Position numbers and translations under genes: made by a program. Below the pieces are notes generated by a model. The model was not told where the DNA came from. It was given only the letters and a program-made list of their open reading frames with translations, and did not search any database. Positions 1 through 6,770 of a DNA stretch of 10,658 nucleotides are shown in pieces; position 1 is the stretch's first letter, and each line of letters opens with the position of its first letter. Source of the DNA: Candidatus Heimdallarchaeota archaeon (GTDB lineage: Archaea; Asgardarchaeota; Heimdallarchaeia; Heimdallarchaeales; Kariarchaeaceae); contig JAOUKW010000117.1 of NCBI GenBank assembly GCA_029882335.1, positions 1-10,658 on the forward strand, read 5' to 3'.

Positions 1-1724
1 CCTGTTGTACCAGTACCACTCTCACTCATTAGAAATTCCATATATTCGTACCTCTCAATTAAAACACCAGTATCTCTGTCATAAACCAATGTAATCATTC
101 CATTTCCATCAACCTGAAAATTGACATTTCCATCGATTCGTCCATCATAATAATTATCTGAGTGTGTCAAACCATAATCAGCAGATACAACATCTACGTT
201 TAATACATATGTAAAGCCGTTTATAATATAGTTTCTAGTTTCAGTAATTGTACTGGTTGTTCCTACTCTTGGAAGTCCGGGGAATGATCCATCACCATCA
301 TCATTATTATTTCCATCAGGGTTTGGCATTTCAAGTAATAGATTGTCAGGCATCATATCTGTGATTTCTCTAGTATTTGTAGTAGGTGTAGTAAACATAT
401 CTACATCATACATCATGAATGTAAATCCATCTGCTCCACTATCTGACCAATAAACTTCATTTGTTACCGGATTTTTATCGTAACGATCCCATTCAAATTC
501 AACGTTATAATTCCTTTTGTCAAAGACTGCAACGGAGATATCAGTTGGTGTATTACGAAATACTGAAAGTATGGCATCACCTGATGATGTTGCATTGACA
601 AAATCATAGTTATAATTTTCCCAGTTTTGATTGTCACTTGCATGTCTTAAGTTACCAAATTCTAAATATCCATCCACATCGTAGGTTAATAAATCTCCTT
701 CTAGTAATCTATTATCACCATTTGACACGGGACGTACATTTCCATAATGGGAAGATGCCTCTGATAAAACATGGCTTTCTGTTCTAGATCTACTAGTTTC
801 TGTATTGACTGAAGTTTTAAATGGATGGTTACTCCATGTTTCATAATAACTATCATTATATGCGTTTGTAGTAAAATGTAGCGATTGAGAATTTACTATC
901 TCTACTAATACACCATTTGCTTGATCATATAGGAATGAATTAGATTCTGTATAATCCATGGCCCAACTGCCATTAAATGGTACATTATTTCCATTGAAAT
1001 CCATCCAAAATGAAATGTCCTCCATTGTTTGGAATAATGACCAGACTATAGTCACATTGATGATATTTAAATTTACATTAGCATTATTTATCATATAACT
1101 TCTTGGTTGAGTTGTAACATAAGAACCAGTTACAGGTGCAACGAAATATTGATCTACAGGAACCCAATAATTGTTCCAATTACCTAGATCTCTGTCTTCA
1201 TTTGAACCTGGAGGAATGATGCTATATGTTGTATTTGAATGACTAAATAAAGTTTGTCTACTATGATATGAATTTCCTACATTTGGTGTAATTTGTGATT
1301 CATTAAACCAACCATTTGAACCTGGTTCTGTATTTGGATTACCAGCATCATAAAATGAATTAGACCATGAATCTTGAGTTCCTGATAAGGTTAACAAAAA
1401 CATGTCCATTAGTATTGCTACATCAGGAAAATCCTGAATTCCTCTTACAACTCTAAAATCGATATTTCCATTCGCATTTAAATCATTACTGTGTTGCTGT
1501 CCTTCATATCGAAGTAAGTTACCACCAGTAACATTTTTTATATTGAATGTATAATCTTCAGACCAATTTTCAACAAATTGACTGGAATATCTAAATGTAT
1601 CACCAGTCTCTAGTGTTGTTGTAGCATTGGCTGTAACATTGAGTGTAAAAGGATTTATTAAAAGAGCAAGAGTTAATATAATTAACAAGCTCATCCTCAA
1701 ATTTGAATTTAGTTTGTTCTTCAT
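1..1724 (-). CDS. Secreted surface protein with two tandem copies of one domain (partial, C-terminus off the left edge)
   Basis: The reading frame is open from ATG at 1724 to the window edge: 574 complete codons, stop not reached. Residues 1-33 are a signal peptide (basic MKNKLNSNLR, then hydrophobic MSLLIILTLALLINPF). The rest is an Asn/Ser/Thr/Tyr-rich, beta-type ectodomain with many sequons, almost no Lys and no Cys. It contains an internal duplication. Copy 1 runs from GDTFRY (41-46) through RSYMINNANVNLNIINV (208-224) to YDQANGVLVE (266-275). Copy 2 runs from GDLLTY (343-348) through RNYIINGFTYVLNVDV (497-512) to YDRDTGVLIE (548-557). The closing YD..TGVL pattern resembles domains common in Asgard surface proteins annotated as 'choice-of-anchor S'; that match is from memory, not a search. 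Such proteins usually end in a membrane anchor, expected here beyond the edge. The start is supported by a TATA-like box 25 bases upstream. Function unknown. Confidence 0.9.
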   Translation of the reverse strand, partial: MKNKLNSNLRMSLLIILTLALLINPFTLNVTANATTTLETGDTFRYSSQFVENWSEDYTFNIKNVTGGNLLRYEGQQHSNDLNANGNIDFRVVRGIQDFPDVAILMDMFLLTLSGTQDSWSNSFYDAGNPNTEPGSNGWFNESQITPNVGNSYHSRQTLFSHSNTTYSIIPPGSNEDRDLGNWNNYWVPVDQYFVAPVTGSYVTTQPRSYMINNANVNLNIINVTIVWSLFQTMEDISFWMDFNGNNVPFNGSWAMDYTESNSFLYDQANGVLVEIVNSQSLHFTTNAYNDSYYETWSNHPFKTSVNTETSRSRTESHVLSEASSHYGNVRPVSNGDNRLLEGDLLTYDVDGYLEFGNLRHASDNQNWENYNYDFVNATSSGDAILSVFRNTPTDISVAVFDKRNYNVEFEWDRYDKNPVTNEVYWSDSGADGFTFMMYDVDMFTTPTTNTREITDMMPDNLLLEMPNPDGNNNDDGDGSFPGLPRVGTTSTITETRNYIINGFTYVLNVDVVSADYGLTHSDNYYDGRIDGNVNFQVDGNGMITLVYDRDTGVLIERYEYMEFLMSESGTGTT

Positions 1725-1745
1725 TAATAAATACCTTTTGTATTA

Positions 1746-1754
1746 CTTTAAATA
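1746..1754 (-). promoter_or_regulatory. TATA-like box of the partial surface-protein gene
   Basis: On the minus strand the site reads TATTTAAAG, with its TTTAAA core centred 25.5 bases before the ATG at 1724. Archaeal TATA boxes lie about 25 bases before the transcription start, so the mRNA would begin at or next to the ATG. No SD sequence precedes the gene, which agrees with a leaderless mRNA. Confidence 0.6.
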
Positions 1755-1913
1755 CTGACATTCTAGCATATTAACATACCTATGTCAAAATGATTATCTC
1801 ACTTAATATATAAATTTATTGATATTTGTGAAATTATTATTTGACAGGAGTTATTCTTCATCTATTTTTCACTTCATATTTTATTCAATTATCAATTTGT
1901 GGTTCTATATAGA

Positions 1914-2564
1914 TTACTTATAATTTTTCATTATATTAGTTTTCTTTAAAATAATTACAATTGATACCATGGCTAAAGTTGATGTAAATCCATTGAAAAA
2001 TGCTTTGTCCAAAGTACCCCAATAACTCGGTACATCATCATAAATAACTTCAATAATCCCATTTCTCATATGAATGGATACACCATATGAGAAATAAAAG
2101 TAATAATCATCTTCCACAATTTCTATTCTGTAATTACCATCCGGTAATTGAGATAATGTTTGATTTGGAAAAACAATACCACCAAAACTAGTCTGATTAT
2201 GCAATCCCGGTTGGTATATTTCAGTACTCATTGCTGTACCACACACATATGGATATTGAATATCATCTGCAAAATTCCCGTAATCATTCATACTGGTATC
2301 AGAGTTAAAAGACACTCTCAGTTTAATTTTACAGGTGTCTGGGTATGTAATTTCATATTCATCTGGACCACTAACAAAGATTTCTAGTATGGCGTTTATT
2401 TCAAAAATTGTATCATTTCCAGTATTGTCATACATAATTTCATCATATTCCCAGTCAATTTCATAAATCCGAATTTCATTTTCTACTGTAATAAATGATG
2501 AATGACCCATTAGTATTGTAATTTGCAACAATATAATGAAGCTATATATGCTTATTAACTTCAT
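1914..2564 (-). CDS. Small secreted membrane-anchored protein, family not recognised
   Basis: The product has 216 residues. Residues 1-20 form a signal peptide (MKLISIYSFIILLQITILMG). An acidic, aromatic-rich ectodomain follows at about 24-187, with alternating hydrophobic/polar stretches typical of beta strands. It has sequons at N50, N123 and N134, and only two cysteines, C78 and C108, which could form one disulfide. A weaker hydrophobic stretch at about 189-206 (FFNGFTSTLAMVSIVIIL), followed by KKTNIMKNYK, looks like a C-terminal membrane anchor with a basic cytosolic tail. I do not recognise the family. It lies between two larger surface-protein genes on the same strand, 189 bp from one and 179 bp from the other, with its own promoter, so it is probably a separate transcription unit. 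The ATG at 2564 fits both the signal peptide and the TATA spacing. Confidence 0.85.
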   Translation of the reverse strand: MKLISIYSFIILLQITILMGHSSFITVENEIRIYEIDWEYDEIMYDNTGNDTIFEINAILEIFVSGPDEYEITYPDTCKIKLRVSFNSDTSMNDYGNFADDIQYPYVCGTAMSTEIYQPGLHNQTSFGGIVFPNQTLSQLPDGNYRIEIVEDDYYFYFSYGVSIHMRNGIIEVIYDDVPSYWGTLDKAFFNGFTSTLAMVSIVIILKKTNIMKNYK

Positions 2565-2584
2565 GATTTATAAGTGCTTTAGGG

Positions 2585-2594
2585 ATATTTAAGT
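2585..2594 (-). promoter_or_regulatory. TATA-like box of the 216-residue protein gene
   Basis: The minus-strand sequence ACTTAAATAT is centred about 25.5 bases before the ATG at 2564, the spacing expected for a leaderless archaeal transcript. A second AT stretch (CTTATAAATC) directly touches the ATG and is too close to act as its TATA box. Confidence 0.55.
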
Positions 2595-2686
2595 ATTTAT
2601 AATTTTGAAATATTAAATTATACAATAATGTAAAATACACTAAAATATCAATGATGTTAATTATCTTGTGAATTAAACAAAATTTG

Positions 2687-2692
2687 AAAAAA
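2687..2692 (-). terminator. Possible T-tract terminator of the 832-residue protein gene
   Basis: A run of six T on the minus strand lies about 52 bases after the stop codon at 2744. Archaeal RNA polymerase can terminate at short T runs without a hairpin. In DNA this AT-rich such runs also occur by chance, so this is only a candidate. Confidence 0.3.
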
Positions 2693-2721
2693 TTTTTATT
2701 ATTTTGGATTATCATAACCCG

Positions 2722-2738
2722 AATGTCAAGATTAATTA
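2722..2738. repeat. 17-bp direct repeat, downstream copy (flanks the 832-residue protein gene)
   Basis: The plus strand reads AATGTCAAGATTAATTA, starting 6 bp beyond the gene's stop codon. It matches the copy at 5251-5267 at 16 of 17 positions, in the same orientation. The pair brackets the gene almost exactly. Confidence 0.5.
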
Positions 2739-2743
2739 AGTTA

Positions 2744-5242
2744 TTAAGGTGTCTTTATTCTTGATTCAAAATTATCTCCTTGTCTTCTTTTATAATAATA
2801 TACAAGAGCAGCAATTATTGCGATACCAATCGCACTTCCAATCACAATACCTGTTGGAAATTCACTATCATCCAAAAGTAATGAGCTAGATGGTGTATCT
2901 GTATTACCTGGTGTTGGTGGTTGATCTGTACTAGCTTGTAATTGAGTAAGAATTAGATTTGGTAATTGATTGATTTCAATTTGATCGATTTGGATCGAAA
3001 AAGTACCATTTCCAGGATCATTCATGTCGAAATTAATTAAAAATCCAATTCTATCTGATTGTGTTAAGGCAAATTCATATTCAAATATATAATGATTAAT
3101 TCCATCAATATTTGTTGCAGTTATTGAGTTAATACCAAATGAAAACCAATCTGCAGAGGCAATAGACATCATGTTAATAGAATATGAAATATTTGTGGAT
3201 TCAAATCTAATTCGATAAGCACTATATACCGCATTAAAAGAATAATAACCTGTGATGAGTGATTTACTCTCATTTAACCACATATTTCCGTTAGCAAGAG
3301 GAGCATCATAGTAATAATTTACATCTGATAGTAAATTATCTAAATAATTAAATCGACTAATTCTCAATCGAGAAATGGTATTGGGATTGTTTTCTTCAAT
3401 AGTATTCGCATTTGGTGTTGGATATGTTGAACCACCACCTCCCCAAGGATTACTAACTGAAGTATTCCATAGGGCATTATGAATTAATTCCATTCTTAAA
3501 TATAATCCCTGTATATTATAATCCGTAGCTCCAATAGTAAAACTCGTTTCATTATTGAATCTCCACTCAGGATCGGTAATATCACCAACATGCCAAAAAT
3601 CAGTACTTGTAGTTGCTTGATTTTGAATATTTGTACCTATTGTGTTGTAAACATCCATTTCAAAAATAACAGTCATATTTAGTTGATCAAGATATGCAAA
3701 GGTAAAATTTTCTCTAGCTAAATTTGCACTGGGTAGATAATAATACTGTGGAACATCTAATAAGGCATTCATGGTAACATCTTGGTTAAATGATAGAGTT
3801 TGTACGTTGGCTAAAGTGAGTTCAATGGTATTACCATTTCTCATTCTTATTACATATTCTCCTGCAGGTATTATTGCCAAAGCATTAGAAGCAAAATTTA
3901 GAATATCATTTACATTTTCTCTAACATCAATTTGACCAAGTACATGATCATCATAAGGATAAAATCTAACCAAAGCATTGTTAGTTCCATTTAGACCAGC
4001 AGTCATTTGAGAGGTTGCACTTAGTCTGTAATAATGATAAATGCCATCATATAGAGGATCCGGTACAGTAATGGGTTGATTAGTAATAACTTGTGGGATA
4101 TCAAATGAATTTAACCAAAATCCATAATTCAAATCATATCCTGCATTTAATCCCAGATCTTCTTTTAAAGTCCTAACTGATGGATTTGTATCATCTGGTG
4201 GATTTGCGATGATTACCACATATAACTCCTCATTTGGGTATAATACAAAAGTCTCCTTGGGATTAACTGTAGCATCAGTTCCGTATATTTTTTTCGTAAC
4301 ATCTGGATTTACCTGTGAAAATAGTATTATTTCTAATTCACCAAGATAATTCAAACCTGGAATTGGGGTATATTGGCTACTACCAATAATTGCACTGTTA
4401 TCTTCAATGTATTGTCCAAATTCAATAACCTTTGGGAGGGTAGAGTTCTGATTATATTTATAATATTTAACTAATGGTTCTGTACCTGTTAAACGTTCAA
4501 ATACACCCTCTTGAGGATCCATTGAAGTCAGATTATCATACAATTCTAATCCAGAAACAAACAGATTTTCACTAACTGGAGAGATAAAGATGAAATATTC
4601 GCCTGTTTCTTCAGGAATTAAAGGGAAAAATTTTGCAGTATTTTTATTTATTACAACATCTACCTGACTATCTACAGACCCATCCACATTAATAACATGA
4701 AAATCAATAGTTGTAGATAATCCAGACATTCCATCTAAATTTAATTCTAATAACATGGGGGTATTTACCGTTGCATTAATCTTAAATCCATATAATCGAC
4801 CGATTTCCATTAATATTCGATAGTCTCCAGTTCGCTCTTTATCACCACGGAAGTCTAACAGGTCATAATATTGGTATGTGTATTCAAATACCAAATCCTC
4901 GTTACTTTGATTGCTTAGCCTATAGACTTCATTTGATTGAGTAATAGTAATTGGTGTTTGAGCTGGAAAATTTCCTCTATTCGTTTGAGATAGATAGTTA
5001 TAACTTGTCGCACTCACATCTGTTTCGGTTGTTATATAGGTACTATCAACAAGATTGTGTACTTCTTTGGTCTGAAGGTAGAGATTATTGTTAATACCAC
5101 CATTAAAAGTTCCTGTTTGATTAACTAATTCAGGAATTAATACATTTAATTCTTGAGCAGTTGTAGAAGTAGAACTAATAAATTGAAACATTAATAAGAT
5201 TACGAGTATTTTATTAATTATTCGTTTATTGTATTTACTCAT
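2744..5242 (-). CDS. Large modular cell-surface protein with a C-terminal membrane anchor
   Basis: The product has 832 residues. Its signal peptide covers about 1-30 (basic MSKYNKRIINK, hydrophobic ILVILLMFQFI, then small Ser/Thr/Ala residues before the likely cleavage site). The ectodomain (about 31-770) is beta-rich, Asn/Tyr/Thr-rich and lacks cysteine. It seems to be several beta-sandwich modules: segments such as VKYYKYN (258-264), HYYRLSA, QYYYLPSA and NYYYDAPL recur near apparent module starts, and TGEYFIFI (213-220) and AGEYVIRM near apparent ends. This pattern recalls bacterial pre-peptidase C-terminal (PPC) domains, a suggestion rather than an identification. A Gln/Pro/Thr/Ser linker precedes a clear membrane helix (GIVIGSAIGIAIIAALVYYY, about 798-817) and a KRRQ cytosolic tail. 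No catalytic motif is visible. Likely a glycosylated envelope or adhesion-type protein. The TATA box sits 25.5 bases before the ATG. Confidence 0.9.
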   Translation of the reverse strand: MSKYNKRIINKILVILLMFQFISSTSTTAQELNVLIPELVNQTGTFNGGINNNLYLQTKEVHNLVDSTYITTETDVSATSYNYLSQTNRGNFPAQTPITITQSNEVYRLSNQSNEDLVFEYTYQYYDLLDFRGDKERTGDYRILMEIGRLYGFKINATVNTPMLLELNLDGMSGLSTTIDFHVINVDGSVDSQVDVVINKNTAKFFPLIPEETGEYFIFISPVSENLFVSGLELYDNLTSMDPQEGVFERLTGTEPLVKYYKYNQNSTLPKVIEFGQYIEDNSAIIGSSQYTPIPGLNYLGELEIILFSQVNPDVTKKIYGTDATVNPKETFVLYPNEELYVVIIANPPDDTNPSVRTLKEDLGLNAGYDLNYGFWLNSFDIPQVITNQPITVPDPLYDGIYHYYRLSATSQMTAGLNGTNNALVRFYPYDDHVLGQIDVRENVNDILNFASNALAIIPAGEYVIRMRNGNTIELTLANVQTLSFNQDVTMNALLDVPQYYYLPSANLARENFTFAYLDQLNMTVIFEMDVYNTIGTNIQNQATTSTDFWHVGDITDPEWRFNNETSFTIGATDYNIQGLYLRMELIHNALWNTSVSNPWGGGGSTYPTPNANTIEENNPNTISRLRISRFNYLDNLLSDVNYYYDAPLANGNMWLNESKSLITGYYSFNAVYSAYRIRFESTNISYSINMMSIASADWFSFGINSITATNIDGINHYIFEYEFALTQSDRIGFLINFDMNDPGNGTFSIQIDQIEINQLPNLILTQLQASTDQPPTPGNTDTPSSSLLLDDSEFPTGIVIGSAIGIAIIAALVYYYKRRQGDNFESRIKTP

Positions 5243-5250
5243 AGGCTAAT

Positions 5251-5267
5251 AATGTCAAGGTTAATTA
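5251..5267. repeat. 17-bp direct repeat, promoter-proximal copy
   Basis: The plus strand reads AATGTCAAGGTTAATTA, one mismatch from the copy at 2722-2738. It starts 9 bp upstream of the start codon and runs into the TATA box of the 832-residue protein gene. A protein bound here would therefore interfere with that promoter. Confidence 0.5.
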
Positions 5268-5271
5268 TAAA
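5264..5271 (-). promoter_or_regulatory. TATA box of the 832-residue surface-protein gene
   Basis: The minus strand reads TTTATAAT, centred 25.5 bases before the ATG at 5242. This predicts a leaderless mRNA. It is the closest of the window's promoters to the archaeal TTTATA consensus. The box overlaps one end of the 17-bp direct repeat. Confidence 0.65.
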
Positions 5272-5430
5272 AATTCTGAACTTAGAGAGATGTAATTGAA
5301 TAGAAAAATACCGATTCTACCAAATATTTCAATGTACTTTATTATGAATTAGAAGTATTAATACTACAAAAAATGCTGTAAAATTGAATATATTGAATTT
5401 TATACGTTATAACTTCCTAATAATCATAAA

Positions 5431-5438
5431 TTTAAATA
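5431..5438 (+). promoter_or_regulatory. TATA box of the DUF6176-like gene
   Basis: TTTAAATA is centred 27.5 bases before the ATG at 5462, again consistent with a leaderless transcript. The 219-bp stretch between 5242 and 5462 thus holds two divergent promoters. Their TATA boxes are about 165 bp apart, so they are probably independent. Confidence 0.65.
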
Positions 5439-5461
5439 CAATTGATACATAAACCTATATA

Positions 5462-5779
5462 ATGGAATTTTCTCTTGTACAATATAAAATTCTGCCCAAA
5501 AAAAGGGAAATGTGGTTAAATTGGTGTGATGAATTGAAAGAAGCAAAAGCAGAGATAATAGATGGCCTAAAGGAACGTGGTGTCTTGATAGAAGCATGTT
5601 TTAGTGATGTTTCTGGAGAAAATATATTTATTTTCATTGCATCCGATGATTTAGAGAAAACGACATCAATTAGTAATTCAAGCAATCAAAAAATCATTCA
5701 GAAACGAAGGTCTATACACAAATATACTTTGGAATTTGTGGGTGTATTAAGTCAAATGTATAATTTGTCTGTTGATTGA
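5462..5779 (+). CDS. Small cytosolic protein resembling the DUF6176 family
   Basis: The product has 105 residues, with no signal peptide or membrane segment; it is the only clearly soluble protein in the window. The pattern VQYKILPKKREMWLNWCDEL (6-25), then an acidic/basic helix, GVLIEACFSDVSGENIFIFI (40-59), an acidic D-D-L-E-K segment (62-66) and a C-terminal helix (LEFVGVLSQMYNL) resembles DUF6176 proteins. In those a short strand, a helix containing W..WC.EL, an 'EACF' strand and a Y/F-rich strand form a ferredoxin-like fold. The assignment is from remembered sequence pattern and the biochemical role is unknown. The gene has its own TATA box and stands alone: the next gene starts 241 bp further on behind a separate regulatory region. 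The ATG at 5462 fits the family N-terminus. Confidence 0.8.
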   Translation: MEFSLVQYKILPKKREMWLNWCDELKEAKAEIIDGLKERGVLIEACFSDVSGENIFIFIASDDLEKTTSISNSSNQKIIQKRRSIHKYTLEFVGVLSQMYNLSVD

Positions 5780-5870
5780 GTAAATACGCACTAGAATTCA
5801 ATTGGCAAATGTAAAATATTTTAACAACACAATAATAACTATTTCAGTACTCTTGGCTATTCAATCTAAT

Positions 5871-5996
5871 TTTGTTCTAGTTTTGAACAAATAAGTTCAT
5901 AATAATATTGGACTGTTCAAAATTTGTATAAGGGTGTTCAAAACATTTGATATTAAGTAATATATCCCTATAGTAATTTAGGAGTGTTCAAACATT
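5871..5996 (+). promoter_or_regulatory. Cluster of five TGTTC boxes: putative operator of the sensor/regulator operon
   Basis: Five copies of TGTTC lie within 119 bp upstream of the gene at 6021. Two form a perfect inverted repeat (TTTGTTC at 5871-5877, 7-base spacer, GAACAAA at 5885-5891). Three are direct copies starting at 5914, 5935 and 5985. The last two sit in a longer shared context, GTGTTCAAAACATT and GTGTTCAAACATT, and each is itself a small palindrome (TGTT, 3- or 2-base spacer, AACA). The 21-bp offset between 5914 and 5935 is two helical turns. The last box coincides with the expected transcription start. This looks like a binding region for a dimeric transcription factor; the winged-helix protein encoded by the same operon is the obvious candidate. 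Confidence 0.6.
5958..5965 (+). promoter_or_regulatory. Possible TATA box of the sensor/regulator operon
   Basis: TAATATAT would place the transcription start near 5987, giving a leader of about 34 bases that carries an SD sequence. A competing candidate is TTTGTATAAG at 5923-5932, between two TGTTC boxes, which would give a start near 5955. The sequence does not decide between them. Confidence 0.35.
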
Positions 5997-6010
5997 CCAT
6001 CACAAACTTA

Positions 6011-6017
6011 AGGTGAT
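6011..6017 (+). promoter_or_regulatory. Ribosome binding site of the membrane-anchored ectodomain gene
   Basis: AGGTGAT, complementary to the 3' end of archaeal 16S rRNA, ends 3 bases before the ATG at 6021. Genes elsewhere in the window appear leaderless, so this one differs in having a real 5' leader. Confidence 0.65.
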
Positions 6018-6020
6018 AAT

Positions 6021-6746
6021 ATGGAAAATCGATTAGCTAAATTAATAGCTTCTGAAAAAAGATTGATCCTGTTTAAAAGTTTAGGACTTGCTGTATTACT
6101 AGTAGGACTTGGCTTTAGTGTTTCTTTGGGTATTGATTACCTATTTAACACAGATACGGGAACAATAGACACAAATAATCCTGGACAAAATAATCCTGAT
6201 CCAGTGCCTGAACAAGGATATGTAGTTCAATTGAATAATATTCTTTCCAGTGAATTTGATAGTGATAACATCGCAAGATTTGAATTATTTTGCAACGCAA
6301 CAGAAACAGTTTATCCAAATCTTCTTGCTAGTTCAATAGTAAATCTTGATAATTCAAATGATTGGAATGTCAGTAATTATATAATGGATTCAGTTGATTA
6401 TAGCCTGATTTTTAATTCATTTTTATTTTCTCAGGAAGAAGTCGGTCAAATTCACAATCAATTTCTTGCATCATTATCTGAAACAGAAGAAGCTGAAGAA
6501 CCAGAATGGCCTACTGATGTACAAGGATCAATTCCTTACTTCTTGTCATACGCTGTTTTATTTACAAATGGTTCTGGTTATTCCTTTGTATGGATACAAA
6601 TAGAAAATATAGACATTGTAATGATAAATGATGTATTTGATTATGTAGTATATCAAGAAAATGCGAAATATATATCTCCATTGTCTGCATTCGATGAATT
6701 TATCAGTTTATTACAACAACTGTATTCATTGAAAATTGATAGTTAA
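6021..6746 (+). CDS. Membrane-anchored extracellular protein, first gene of a sensor/regulator operon
   Basis: The product has 241 residues. A short basic cytosolic N-terminus (K7, K13, R14, K19) is followed by one membrane helix at about 18-41 (FKSLGLAVLLVGLGFSVSLG), without an obvious signal-peptidase site, so it is probably an uncleaved type II anchor. Residues 45-65 are a Thr/Asn/Asp/Pro-rich linker. The ectodomain (about 66-241) has one cysteine (C91), sequons at N92, N116 and N183, and a Glu-rich stretch at about 154-162. It looks like mixed helix and strand; I do not recognise the family and see no catalytic motif. It precedes the winged-helix gene by 24 bp and almost certainly shares its mRNA. 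The pairing suggests an extracellular sensor or partner of the membrane-bound regulator (inference). AGGTGAT before the ATG supports the start. Confidence 0.85.
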   Translation: MENRLAKLIASEKRLILFKSLGLAVLLVGLGFSVSLGIDYLFNTDTGTIDTNNPGQNNPDPVPEQGYVVQLNNILSSEFDSDNIARFELFCNATETVYPNLLASSIVNLDNSNDWNVSNYIMDSVDYSLIFNSFLFSQEEVGQIHNQFLASLSETEEAEEPEWPTDVQGSIPYFLSYAVLFTNGSGYSFVWIQIENIDIVMINDVFDYVVYQENAKYISPLSAFDEFISLLQQLYSLKIDS

Positions 6747-6752
6747 AATATA

Positions 6753-6760
6753 AAGGAGGG
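6753..6760 (+). promoter_or_regulatory. Strong Shine-Dalgarno site that decides the start of the winged-helix gene
   Basis: AAGGAGGG, the best SD match in the window, lies between the stop of the first gene (6744-6746) and an in-frame TAA at 6768-6770. The first possible codon of the winged-helix frame is ATT at 6771, 10 bases after this site. No gene other than the winged-helix frame would be served by it: the ATG at 6784 opens only 13 codons. Confidence 0.7.
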
Positions 6761-6770
6761 AGAATTTTAA

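Noticed and set aside
2725..2745. TTGACA-like sequence on the minus strand resembling a bacterial -35 box
   Set aside because: There is no -10 partner at a suitable spacing, and the other promoters in the window are archaeal TATA-type.
5455..5685. Minus-strand ORF opposite the DUF6176-like gene
   Set aside because: It is antisense to a gene with a recognisable family pattern and promoter, and shows no promoter or SD of its own.
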